64,000 bases of DNA from Gimesia algae. GTDB lineage: Bacteria; Planctomycetota; Planctomycetia; Planctomycetales; Planctomycetaceae. The notes under the pieces are model-generated. The model had not been told where the DNA came from. It saw only the letters and a program-made list of their open reading frames with translations, and did no database searches. The position numbers and the translations under genes are program-made. The DNA is taken from the NCBI RefSeq assembly GCF_007746795.1, contig NZ_CP036343.1:6400357-6464356 (forward strand), in the 5' to 3' direction. Positions 1 through 8,538 of this stretch are shown here, piece after piece. The first letter of the stretch is position 1. Each line of letters starts with the position of its first letter.

Positions 1-262
1 CTGTTAAGCGATCTTCCAGAGAACCGGAAGCCAGTCGCCTGAGTTTCGGCGTGATCTGATACACGCCTTTTTCGACGCGGCTCACATATCCCAGCTCAAC
101 CAGTTCCTGCAGAATCCGATGCACGGTCGGTTTGGGGAGCCCGAGTTCGTGTGCCATTTCTAATAGTGTCAGTGGACCATCGGCGGAAGCCAGTACCTCA
201 AGTACCAGAAATGCCTTGCCCAGCGATGTGACTTCTTTGGTGACCAGCATTAAAATTGACAT
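1..262 (-). CDS. IclR-family transcriptional regulator (partial, C-terminus beyond window)
   Basis: Reading leftward from an ATG at 262 (second in-frame ATG at 250) gives about 87 residues that run off the window edge. The translated start has the IclR winged-helix pattern: SLGKAFLVLEVLA, then a helix-turn-helix around LGLPKPTVHRILQELVELGYV, then the wing GVYQITPKL. The effector-binding GAF-like domain would lie outside the window. It is divergent from the M81 peptidase/enolase-superfamily genes starting at 419, so it may regulate them; IclR proteins commonly control sugar-acid or aromatic catabolism from a divergent position. No strong Shine-Dalgarno distinguishes the two possible starts. 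Confidence 0.85.
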   Translation of the reverse strand, partial: MSILMLVTKEVTSLGKAFLVLEVLASADGPLTLLEMAHELGLPKPTVHRILQELVELGYVSRVEKGVYQITPKLRRLASGSLEDRLT

Positions 263-418
263 TCAGAAAGACAGAAAACGAAGGAGTTACTGGCTGCTTG
301 CAACCAGCCCTGTATTCCAATATACTGAATCCATTGTTCCATTTTAAGATATAACTGCTCGTTTTCTTATGGAATTCTGGTAGTCTCAAGTTTTGCCCGG
401 TTCATAGAGGAGCCTCTC

Positions 419-1891
419 ATGCGTGTCGGAATCATCGCGTTGCAACACGAGTCCAATACGTTCATTCAGACGGCGACGGAACTGTCCGATTTTGAATATG
501 ATGTGCTGGCGACCGGGGATGCGATATACCCGATCTTTGCAGATTCGGCCCATGAGATTGGCGGATTTTTTGCCAGTCTTGCTGAAACCGACATCGAAGC
601 AGTGCCGATTTTTGTGGCCCGTGCGCTGCCTGGTGGAACAATCACCCAGCCGACTGTCGAAACATTGCTGCAACAGATGCTGGAAGAATTGAAAAACGCA
701 GGCCCGCTGGATGGTCTGCTGGTTGCGCCGCATGGTGCAGGAGTCAGTGAAAACGCGCGTGACCTGGATGGGTACTGGCTGACGCAGGTCCGCGATGTGG
801 TCGGTCCGGATCTTCCGATCATCTGTACTCTGGATGCACATGCAAATGTGTCACAAGCGATGATTGACGCCTGCAATGCGACGATTGTGTACCGTTCGAA
901 TCCCCATATTGATCAACGCGAACGAGGTATTGAAGCGGCCCGGTTAATGCAACGCATTCTCAACGGTGAAGTCAAACCGACACAGGTGGCCTGCTTCGTC
1001 CCTGTGGCGATTAATATTGAGCGTCAGCATACATCGTCAGAACCCTGCGCCTCACTCTATCGACAGGCAGATGAAATGCTCAAAACGCCTGGCGTATTGA
1101 GTAACAGCATTATCCTGGGGTTCCCCTATGCTGACGTGTACGAGATGGGTTCGGGCTTCATAGTGGTGACCGATAATGATCGCAATCTGGCACAACAGTT
1201 GGCAGACCAGTTAGGCGAATCTTTGATTCAGCGTCGTGATGATTTTCGGGCACATCTGGTGGGCATCGACGAAGCGCTGGATCGAGTGGAACAGCTGGCG
1301 GGGCCAGTCTGCTTTCTGGATATGGGTGACAATATTGGTGGCGGCTCTCCCGCGGATGGCACAACGATTTTACATGCGATCAAACAGCGAGGCGGACCCA
1401 CCAGTTTTGCCTGTCTGTACGATCCGGAAGCCGCCCGGCAGGCGATTGCCGCGGGTCCAGGAGCCACACTGCCTCAACTGGCGATGGGAGGTAAGACCGA
1501 TGATCAACACGGCCCGCCGCTGATCGTCGACGTGACCGTGGTCAGCATCCACGACGGCCATTTTAAAGAACCGGAAGTCAGGCACGGCGGTAAAACCGAA
1601 TTTCAGATGGGGCCCACTGCGGTCGTGAAAACCGGCTTTGGTTTGACAGTCATGCTCAACAGTCATCGCACACCGCCGTTCAGTCTGAGACAGTTGACTT
1701 CCTGTGGCATTGAACCTGCCGACTACCAGATCCTGATTGCCAAGGGAGTCCAGGCACCGCTGGCCGCTTACAGCCCGGTCTGCCCGAACCTGATTCGCGT
1801 GAATACGCCGGGGGTGACTTCAGCTGACATGGAACAGTTTCAATATCAATACCGCCGTCAGCCTCTGTTTCCTTTTGAATCAATCGATTAA
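419..1891 (+). CDS. M81-family metallopeptidase (MlrC/microcystinase C-like)
   Basis: 490 residues, the usual length of MlrC proteins. Family signatures are present: HESNTF near residue 10, a DAHAN motif (Asp/His metal ligands) near residue 140, the SNPHIDQRERG motif after it, and the C-terminal-domain motif DNIGGGSPADGT near 305. The MlrC N-terminal (DUF1485) and C-terminal domains are therefore both intact. The ATG at 419 has an AGAGGAG ribosome site six bases upstream. MlrC itself cleaves linearised microcystin, but most homologues have unknown amide or peptide substrates. The next gene starts 44 bases downstream on the same strand and encodes an enolase-superfamily enzyme, so the pair probably forms a small catabolic operon. 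Confidence 0.9.
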   Translation: MRVGIIALQHESNTFIQTATELSDFEYDVLATGDAIYPIFADSAHEIGGFFASLAETDIEAVPIFVARALPGGTITQPTVETLLQQMLEELKNAGPLDGLLVAPHGAGVSENARDLDGYWLTQVRDVVGPDLPIICTLDAHANVSQAMIDACNATIVYRSNPHIDQRERGIEAARLMQRILNGEVKPTQVACFVPVAINIERQHTSSEPCASLYRQADEMLKTPGVLSNSIILGFPYADVYEMGSGFIVVTDNDRNLAQQLADQLGESLIQRRDDFRAHLVGIDEALDRVEQLAGPVCFLDMGDNIGGGSPADGTTILHAIKQRGGPTSFACLYDPEAARQAIAAGPGATLPQLAMGGKTDDQHGPPLIVDVTVVSIHDGHFKEPEVRHGGKTEFQMGPTAVVKTGFGLTVMLNSHRTPPFSLRQLTSCGIEPADYQILIAKGVQAPLAAYSPVCPNLIRVNTPGVTSADMEQFQYQYRRQPLFPFESID

Positions 1892-1935
1892 ACTGAATTC
1901 CACTTCGAGTCTTCCTCCACTTTGAAAGAGATCGT

Positions 1936-3153
1936 ATGCAGATCACGAAAATTGAAACTTCGATTGCTGATTCGATCATGCCCGGTCTGCTGCTGGTACG
2001 TATTCATACCAGTGAAGGGATCGTAGGTTGTGGTGAAACCTATTACGCACCGCACGCGGTAGCCGCGATGATTCATGACTGGATGTCGCATTACCTGATG
2101 GGGAAAAACCCACTGGATATCGAAGCGCACTGGCGATTTCTTTACGAACGTGCGACCAACTTTGGTTCGCGGGGAACCGAGCTGCGGGCGATTTCTGCCA
2201 TCGATCTCGCATTGTGGGATATTTTCGGGCAAGCAACTTCACAGCCGGTCTGGCAGCTGCTGGGAGGCTGCGTTCAGGAATCGATTCGTACTTACAACAG
2301 CTGTGGCGGTCCCTCTTACGGGGGTGCCAATGCAGAAAAAAAGACTCACACCTGGCCCGGCCATGGGTCAGTGGGGAATCAGGGTCCGTTGAATGACTAC
2401 TGGTCCGCCGTCAATGAACCTGTCGAGCTGGCGCGCTTGCTGGTATCGGAAGGCTATCAGGCTCTCAAAGTCTGGACGCTGGATTTCGCCGCGCATAAAA
2501 CTAACGGGCCGCTGCACATCACACACAAAGATATTACGCGGGCGCTGGAACCCTTCCAGAAAATCAGGGAGTCACTGGGGAGTAACATCGAGCTGATTAT
2601 TGACGGTCATGGTTTCTTTCAGCTTGCCCCGGCGATTCGAATTGCCAAACGTCTGCAGGAATATGATATTCTCTGGGCCGAAGACCTGCTGCGGGTCGAC
2701 TGTGTCGATACGCTGAGTGACTTTCGGGATAAAGCAGGAATTCCGGTCGCCGTGAGTGAAATGTTTAACGGGCCCGATGACTATCGCCTGGCGCTGGAAA
2801 AACGGGCCGCCGACTTTGTGATGATTGACCCTACCTGGGTGGGGGGTATTTCACAGACGCGGAACATCACTCGACTGGCGCAGTTTTATAATGTCCCTGT
2901 CGTAATGCATGATTGCACGGGCCCCTTAACTCTATTGTCGGGTGTGCATGTCGCCGCCAGTTCGAACAATGTCGCCTGGCAGGAAAGTCTGCGGGCCCAT
3001 CTGCGGATTCTGTATCCTCAGCTGATTGACACCCCGGTCGAAGTGGAGCAGGGGCGGATTATCATACCGAAAATTCCCGGACTGGGAGTCGCCTGGCTGC
3101 CCGAACTCTTCACACCGGGCACGAACCAGTATCGTGCGACGGAGCTGACTTAG
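1936..3153 (+). CDS. Mandelate racemase/muconate lactonizing enzyme family protein (sugar-acid dehydratase-like)
   Basis: 405 residues with the enolase-superfamily layout: an N-terminal capping domain (about 1-125) and a TIM barrel. Metal-ligand strands are visible as IIDGHG (Asp), WAEDLL (Glu) and VSEMFNG (Glu), followed by the conserved MHDCTGP segment. The Asp-Gly-His arrangement on the first metal strand resembles the mannonate/galactonate dehydratase group rather than mandelate racemase. The substrate is probably an aldonic or uronic acid, but it cannot be named from sequence. It lies just after the M81 peptidase gene and within 4 kb of a mannonate dehydratase. Confidence 0.85.
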   Translation: MQITKIETSIADSIMPGLLLVRIHTSEGIVGCGETYYAPHAVAAMIHDWMSHYLMGKNPLDIEAHWRFLYERATNFGSRGTELRAISAIDLALWDIFGQATSQPVWQLLGGCVQESIRTYNSCGGPSYGGANAEKKTHTWPGHGSVGNQGPLNDYWSAVNEPVELARLLVSEGYQALKVWTLDFAAHKTNGPLHITHKDITRALEPFQKIRESLGSNIELIIDGHGFFQLAPAIRIAKRLQEYDILWAEDLLRVDCVDTLSDFRDKAGIPVAVSEMFNGPDDYRLALEKRAADFVMIDPTWVGGISQTRNITRLAQFYNVPVVMHDCTGPLTLLSGVHVAASSNNVAWQESLRAHLRILYPQLIDTPVEVEQGRIIIPKIPGLGVAWLPELFTPGTNQYRATELT

Positions 3154-3204
3154 CAGTTCCCGGGTAGCGTTTTACAATTCGAATGGTCCCTAGCTTTGAC
3201 ACAT

Positions 3205-3288
3205 AACCGGGGCTAACGCCCTTCGGCTAATCAGTCATTCCGATTGGCAACTTGTCTAAAAATTAGCCGCACGGCGTTAGCCGCGGTT
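3205..3288. repeat. Dispersed hairpin repeat, copy 1 (GGGGCTAACGCC core)
   Basis: Two 26-base arms, 3205-3230 and 3263-3288, are inverted copies with three mismatches and a 32-base loop. The arm core is CCGGGGCTAACGCC followed by CGGCTAA. Near-identical arms occur at 45551-45608 and as a half copy at 51699-51725. It sits between convergent genes (the enolase-superfamily gene ending at 3153 and fhs ending at 3349), typical of REP-like elements. There is no T-run, so it is not a classic intrinsic terminator, though it could stabilise 3' ends. Confidence 0.8.
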
Positions 3289-3348
3289 CACCCATTTGCA
3301 GGGATGCATTCTAACCAGGAAACGCTCTCCGGCAATTTCTATCGCCTC

Positions 3349-5046
3349 TCAATGCAGGCCGATGATATTACCGGAGTCGTCAATGTCAATTCGCAAAGCA
3401 GCCGGCTCTGAAGGAAGACCGGGCATCGTGCGGATTTCACCGCTCAACGCGTAGAGAAATCCGGCTCCCGCCGAGAGACGTAGATCACGGACGGGGAAGG
3501 TGAAGCCGGTCGGTCGTCCCAGCAGGTGCGGATCGTGGGAAAGCGAGTACTGTGTCTTGGCGATACAGATCGGCAGATCGCCGTAGCCTAACTGTTCGTA
3601 TTCCTGCATCCGTCGGCGGGCCTGCGGTTCGAATTCAACAGAAGCTGCACCATAGATGCGGGTCGCGATTGTTTCGATTTTTTCGGCGATCGGCATTTCC
3701 AGTGGATAGAGGTACTGAAACTGATTCGGCTGTGCAGCAGCTTCTACGACCGCTTCGGCCAGTGCGAGGGAGCCTTCGCCCCCTTCGCTGAAAGCGCGCG
3801 TGATGACGGCCGCTGCGGCGCCCTGTTCGAGCGCGATCTTCTGAATCTCTTTCAGTTCCCGTTCGGAATCATCGGGAAAGGCATTGATGGCGACGACGGT
3901 GGGCAGATGATACTGCTGAATGATATCCAGATGCGCCCGCAGATTGATGGCTCCCGCATGAAGGGCCTCCAGATTTTCTTCGAGGAGGGCCGGGGGCAAT
4001 GGTCTTCCCGGGTGAACGTCGAACAGACCGCTCTGCAATTTCAGGGCACGGGCCGTACAGACCAGCACTTCGGCATCAGGCTGCAGACCACTGGTACGGC
4101 ATTTGATATCGAAAAACTTTTCTGCGCCACAATCCGCACCAAAGCCGCTTTCCGTGACGACGTAATCGGCCAGTCGCAGGGCGATCTGATCAGCGATGAT
4201 GGAGCTGTTACCGTGTGCAATGTTGCCGAAAGGACCAGCATGCACGAGAAACGGCGTCGCTTCACAGCTCTGGACCAGATTGGGTCTCAGGGCATCGATG
4301 AGCAAAGCCGCCATCGCACCGGCACAGCCCAGCTGTTCGACGGTCACCGGCTGGCGATCGTATGTCATGCCGACGACGATGCGTCCCAGACGCAGGCGGA
4401 GATCACGGGGATCGCTGGCCAGAGCGAGAATCGCCATGATTTCCGAGGCGGCAGTCAGGTCGAAGCCGGTCTCGCGAAGGGGGGCCTGCGGCGGTTGATC
4501 CAGTCCACTGATGATGTGGGCCAGGCCTTTGTCGCAGAGGTCCAGGGCCCGTTTCCAGGTGATGGTCTTCGGATTGATTTCGGGAATTTTCCGTCGGGCG
4601 ATGTGGTTATCAATGATGCTGGCCAGCAGGTTAGTGGCCGAGGTGACCGCGTGCATGTCTCCTGTGAAATGCAGGTTGATATCGGACTGGGGCTCCAGCG
4701 TGCAATTGCCACCGCCGGCCCCGCCTCCCTTGATGCCGAACACCGGCGCCAGCGAAGGTTCGCGGAGTGTGCCGATCGTGGTGTGGCCCAGTTGAGAGAG
4801 GGCCATCGCCAGACCGATGACGGTGACGGTTTTGCCTTCGCCCAGCGGAGTCGGGTTGATGGCGGTCACGCCGATATACTTCGCCAAAGGGCGATCAGCT
4901 AACTTGTCTGCGAGACCGTGGACTAGTTTGGCCTTGAGGCGGCCATACGGGTCGTAGTCACCTGGTCCCAGCCCCAGTTCTTTCGCGAGGGAATCGATGT
5001 CTCTGAGAATCGGCCCGCCGGAGCTGGAAGGAGTAATACGATGCAT
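3349..5046 (-). CDS. fhs: Formate--tetrahydrofolate ligase
   Basis: 565 residues, full length for the family. It makes 10-formyl-THF from formate, THF and ATP in the cytoplasm (EC 6.3.4.3). Visible signatures are the nucleotide-binding TPLGEGKT loop near residue 68 and the REPSLAPVFGIKGGGAGGG segment near 95 (the usual form has G for the first variable A). The later VVAINAFPDDSERE stretch is also typical. It stands alone, convergent with the upstream enolase-superfamily gene and divergent from mannonate dehydratase at 5265. An Fae-family gene is also in the window, so tetrahydrofolate and possibly methanopterin C1 routes coexist. Confidence 0.97.
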   Translation of the reverse strand: MHRITPSSSGGPILRDIDSLAKELGLGPGDYDPYGRLKAKLVHGLADKLADRPLAKYIGVTAINPTPLGEGKTVTVIGLAMALSQLGHTTIGTLREPSLAPVFGIKGGGAGGGNCTLEPQSDINLHFTGDMHAVTSATNLLASIIDNHIARRKIPEINPKTITWKRALDLCDKGLAHIISGLDQPPQAPLRETGFDLTAASEIMAILALASDPRDLRLRLGRIVVGMTYDRQPVTVEQLGCAGAMAALLIDALRPNLVQSCEATPFLVHAGPFGNIAHGNSSIIADQIALRLADYVVTESGFGADCGAEKFFDIKCRTSGLQPDAEVLVCTARALKLQSGLFDVHPGRPLPPALLEENLEALHAGAINLRAHLDIIQQYHLPTVVAINAFPDDSERELKEIQKIALEQGAAAAVITRAFSEGGEGSLALAEAVVEAAAQPNQFQYLYPLEMPIAEKIETIATRIYGAASVEFEPQARRRMQEYEQLGYGDLPICIAKTQYSLSHDPHLLGRPTGFTFPVRDLRLSAGAGFLYALSGEIRTMPGLPSEPAALRIDIDDSGNIIGLH

Positions 5047-5264
5047 GTGAGAGCGCCTGTCAGAAAAATGAATTTGTCCGCCGGATCTTGATGAATGCAG
5101 GATTTTAACTCAGTATCGACATTCGAGAAAAGCCAGAACCCGTTAATTCTGTATGACAATGATTGTGAAATCAGCAGAAAAACATGAAAATAGCACCAAA
5201 GACAGCAGGAAGAGAAAAATGCGATTCCTGTGAATTTCATCAGAACTGAGAACAGGAATCCACC

Positions 5265-6221
5265 ATGCAACTGACCTCTGTAGTGACTCCATTTACCGAT
5301 GACAACCTGAAACTGTTATCTCAAATTGGTGTGACGCATGTCACAATCCGTTATCCGGGGCCTGCTCTGGAAAAATTGCAGTCGATTCAAGAACAGGTGA
5401 CCGCCTGCGGTCTGCAGATTGCGGCGATTGAAGGTTATCTCCCTATCGAAAACATCAAGCTGGGCAACGAACAGTTTGCTGAAGAGATTAGGGAAATGAA
5501 AGCGCTGTTGCAGAACATGCAGCAGACAGGCATACCGTATATCTGTTACAACTTCATGGCGGGAACCGACTGGGTGCGCACAGAACTGAAAGCGCCGGAG
5601 CGGGGCGGTGCACTGGTAACCGGTTTTGACGTGGAACAGGCCGCGCAGGCCGTTTCGCTGTCTCAGACAACACAACAGCAACAGACTGAACCGATTTCAG
5701 CCGAGAAATTATGGCAGAACCTGGAACGTTTTCTACAGGAACTGCTGCCGGTCGCTGAGGCGTGTAACGTGACGCTGGCGATGCATCCCGATGATCCGCC
5801 GCTTGAGACGTTCATGGGCAAAACCCGCATCATGAATTCCGTGGAGAGTTTTGAACGGTTGATGAAGTTGTCTTCGAGCCCGGCGAATGGAATCTGTTTT
5901 TGTCAGGGGACATTTGCAGAAATGGGTGTTGATATTCCCGCGACGATTGAGCGACTGGGATCTCATATCCGCTATGTCCATTTCCGGGATATCCGCGGAA
6001 CGCGCGAACGCTTTGTTGAAACGTTTCACGATAACGGCCCGACCGACATGTTCGCAGCCGTCAAAGCGTATCAGAAAATCGGGTTCACTGGACCGATTCG
6101 TCCCGACCATGTGCCCCAGCTGGTGGGGGAAGAAACAGGGGAGCCCGGATATACGATGCTGGGACGCCTGCATGCCTTTGGTTATCTGCAGGGACTGATC
6201 GAGGGGGCTCAGAAATCCTGA
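5265..6221 (+). CDS. uxuA: Mannonate dehydratase
   Basis: 318 residues, on the short side for UxuA but complete. It would dehydrate D-mannonate to 2-keto-3-deoxygluconate (EC 4.2.1.8) in hexuronate catabolism. It has the TIM-barrel signatures of the family: HPDDPPL near residue 173, the Cys of FCQGTFAEMGVD near 212, HFRDIRGT near 242 and RPDHVPQL near 276. These provide the His, Cys, His and Asp metal ligands known from UxuA structures. It is a single gene, divergent from fhs. With the neighbouring enolase-superfamily dehydratase it suggests uronate or aldonate breakdown, fitting a polysaccharide degrader. Confidence 0.92.
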   Translation: MQLTSVVTPFTDDNLKLLSQIGVTHVTIRYPGPALEKLQSIQEQVTACGLQIAAIEGYLPIENIKLGNEQFAEEIREMKALLQNMQQTGIPYICYNFMAGTDWVRTELKAPERGGALVTGFDVEQAAQAVSLSQTTQQQQTEPISAEKLWQNLERFLQELLPVAEACNVTLAMHPDDPPLETFMGKTRIMNSVESFERLMKLSSSPANGICFCQGTFAEMGVDIPATIERLGSHIRYVHFRDIRGTRERFVETFHDNGPTDMFAAVKAYQKIGFTGPIRPDHVPQLVGEETGEPGYTMLGRLHAFGYLQGLIEGAQKS

Positions 6222-6508
6222 GAACCGTTCTGACACTTAAACCGGCCTGATTTTCCGGAAAACCAGAACCCATAACAGTTTATTGATTTGTCTGAGATTG
6301 AAAAAACATGAACTGGCTGGTAGCTGTACGCGGAATTCCCTGTATAATCGTTATAGCAGGCACAACTTACCCAGTTGATGAAGTCTGACAGGGAAGTCGA
6401 GATGGAAGGCAGGAGGCACCACTTGATTGGGGAGCGTCTGAACAGAATGAACTCTGCCCGGTTCATCCGTGACTAAACTCGATTTCCCACTCTTTAGGAG
6501 TCAGACCC

Positions 6509-6895
6509 ATGCGTATTCGAATGCTGTTTGCCGCGGCGGCTGTTGTCGCCTGTTTCTCGTTGATGTCCTCCGTGTCCGAAGCGGGCGGACGCATCACTTA
6601 CTACAGCTCACCATTTCCGTATGTAGGACCCGCTCCTGTTTACTCGGTTCCCGCCCCCGTCAATACAGCCTACTATGTACCGGCGATGAATGGGTATTAC
6701 GCACCGGCCCTGGTACCCGCTCCTGTCATGACTCCGGTTTACTACCAGCCCGCTCCGGTTATTGTGCAGCCTGTGACTACTTATTATGCCCCGACACCTG
6801 CTTACTCTTATTACGCTCCAGGAAAAGTCGTGTATAAGAGTCGTGGCCCCCGGTTTTTAGCCCCCAACTATAAAACGGTTGTGAAGTATAAATAA
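6509..6895 (+). CDS. Secreted Pro/Tyr-rich low-complexity protein
   Basis: 128 residues with a clear signal peptide (basic start, hydrophobic AAAAVVACFSLMSS, cleavage likely after VSEAG). The mature part is made of irregular repeats of YYAP, PAPV and PVYYQP type, ending in a basic tail (KVVYKSRGPRF, KTVVKYK). There are no cysteines or catalytic motifs. Such proteins are frequent in planctomycetes and are presumed to be envelope or surface components, but none of that is shown here. An AGGAG ribosome site lies just upstream of the ATG, and a strong intrinsic terminator follows the stop. Confidence 0.75.
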   Translation: MRIRMLFAAAAVVACFSLMSSVSEAGGRITYYSSPFPYVGPAPVYSVPAPVNTAYYVPAMNGYYAPALVPAPVMTPVYYQPAPVIVQPVTTYYAPTPAYSYYAPGKVVYKSRGPRFLAPNYKTVVKYK

Positions 6896-6922
6896 GCTGA
6901 TTACGATTTAAAGTGATAACGG

Positions 6923-6961
6923 AAAGAGCCTGCTGAATCAGATTCAGCAGGCTCTTTTTTG
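6923..6961. terminator. Strong bidirectional intrinsic terminator
   Basis: A 17-base perfect stem (6923-6939 with 6941-6957, minimal loop) carries AGAGCCTGCTGAATC and runs into a T-tract on the + strand, with an A-rich flank on the other side. It lies between the convergent secreted-protein gene (ends 6895) and the oxidoreductase gene (ends 7001), and can serve both. Confidence 0.9.
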
Positions 6962-7000
6962 TTGTGACGAAGCAAAGTTCGTCTGACTGATTCGCACCAA

Positions 7001-8308
7001 CTACAGTGTCCAGCCTTCGCGGTATTCGCGTTTAATGTACTGGGCGGCTTCGGGGACGTTGGTGACCTTGAGGTTGTCGGCATCCCATTCCAGTTTCTTC
7101 TGACCAACGCGGTAGGAAACGTTGCCCAGCAGCACGGTTTCGGTCAGCGGGCCCGCGTAGTTGAAGTTACTGCCCGTCGGTGTGCCGTTGCGGATCGCGT
7201 TCAGCCATTCGATGTGGTGGCTCTGGGGACGGGTCAGGTAAGGTTCTACCGGTTTGGCTTCTTTGCCGGCTTCCATGAAGACCTTGTTCGTACCGTAATC
7301 AGCGAGCAGGCGTCCGTCATCCCCTTCGAACAGGACGGCGCTGTTTTTCTCGTAAGCTTCGGCGCCTTTGGGTTTCCAGCCGCCATGATACCAGGTCATG
7401 TGCACTGGAGGCAGATCTTCGCGGGCCTCGTATTCGTAATCGACCTTCATCAGGCTCGGGCATTCGTTCACACCACCATGTGCCTTTTCTCCAACAGCAA
7501 CGACGGTCTTGGGGTATTTGAGTTTCAGAGCCCAGAAAGGCAGATCCATATAGTGACAACCGAAGTCACCCAGTTGACCGTTACCGAAGTCCCACCAGTA
7601 GCGCCAGTTGAAGTGGAAATGCGATTCATTGTAGGGACGGAACGGCGCCGGTCCGATCCATTGATCGTAGTTGACATAAGAGGGGGGATTATTTTCTTTG
7701 GAGCGTTCGCCTTCAATACGAACACCGCCTCCCACCCAGACGTGCACGCGACGGACGGGACCGATTACACCGGACTGAACCATTTCCACCACCTTGCGGT
7801 AGTTGTCGGTCGCGTGAATCTGGTTCCCCATCTGTGTGGCGACGCCCGCTTTGGCGGCCAGATCGGTCAGGACACGTGCTTCGAACACGGAGTGCGTGAG
7901 TGGTTTCTCACAGTAAACTGGCAGGCCTTTTCGCAGCGCTGCTGCGGCCGCCGGGGCGTGCATGTGATCGGGAGTACTGACCAGAACGCCGTCCAGGTCG
8001 TTGCGATCCAGAACCTTGCGATAGTCATCATACTTTTCGGCTTTGGGGAATTCTTTGGAGGCAATCTCCAGACGCTTCGAATCGATATCGCAGAGAGCGA
8101 CGAAGTTTTCTGATTTCGTACCGCTGATATTCGCATATGCCCGGGCGGCCACGCCGATCGACGCCAGATTGAGTTTTTCATTCGGACTTTTACTTTTGGC
8201 AGCGGCTTGCAGTGGCAGCAGAGGCAGAGCACCTGTGAAGGCTGGAACGGCAGTTCCCGCGATCAATGCTTTCTTGAGGAACTCACGGCGGTCGACGGAA
8301 TTTGACAT
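7001..8308 (-). CDS. Gfo/Idh/MocA-family oxidoreductase, Tat-exported
   Basis: 435 residues from the ATG at 8308, chosen because AAGGAG lies ten bases upstream; a longer reading to 8347 has no ribosome site. The start MSNSVDRREFLKKALIAG has a Tat-like RREFLK motif followed by a hydrophobic stretch ending near AAAKS. The NAD(P)-binding domain follows (LNLASIGVAARAY, LCDID), then STPDHMHA and the family signature CEKPLTHS, where the Lys is catalytic. Export with cofactor by Tat is common in planctomycete members, which act on sugars or inositol-like polyols of unknown identity. A second, similar gene is at 47348. Confidence 0.92.
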   Translation of the reverse strand: MSNSVDRREFLKKALIAGTAVPAFTGALPLLPLQAAAKSKSPNEKLNLASIGVAARAYANISGTKSENFVALCDIDSKRLEIASKEFPKAEKYDDYRKVLDRNDLDGVLVSTPDHMHAPAAAAALRKGLPVYCEKPLTHSVFEARVLTDLAAKAGVATQMGNQIHATDNYRKVVEMVQSGVIGPVRRVHVWVGGGVRIEGERSKENNPPSYVNYDQWIGPAPFRPYNESHFHFNWRYWWDFGNGQLGDFGCHYMDLPFWALKLKYPKTVVAVGEKAHGGVNECPSLMKVDYEYEAREDLPPVHMTWYHGGWKPKGAEAYEKNSAVLFEGDDGRLLADYGTNKVFMEAGKEAKPVEPYLTRPQSHHIEWLNAIRNGTPTGSNFNYAGPLTETVLLGNVSYRVGQKKLEWDADNLKVTNVPEAAQYIKREYREGWTL

Positions 8309-8538
8309 TATAATAATCTCCTTGTGAGAAATGATCTTTGGTGTCACTGGAATGAATCTATCTGGCGGTGATCCGTGATGGAAAATCGTCAGCTAAAACG
8401 AGGACGGATCCAATATATTAACTTTTTTTAATATATCGCAGACCAGAAGGGAAATCGAGACTGTTATGGGAAAACGCAGAAAATGGCTGATTGGAAAGGG
8501 GACTGTGAAAAAGCCGGCGTCAAACTGTGAAGCCGTTT

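Noticed and set aside
3205..3288. Hairpin as CRISPR repeat or RNA gene
   Set aside because: Only one inverted pair; other copies are kilobases away and not spaced as an array.
3907..4902. 331-codon open frame on the + strand opposite fhs
   Set aside because: It is a mirror of the fhs coding strand, with no ribosome site and no domain; the fhs frame carries all family motifs.
7214..8113. 299-codon open frame on the + strand opposite the oxidoreductase
   Set aside because: Antisense shadow of a well-recognised gene; its translation shows no domain.
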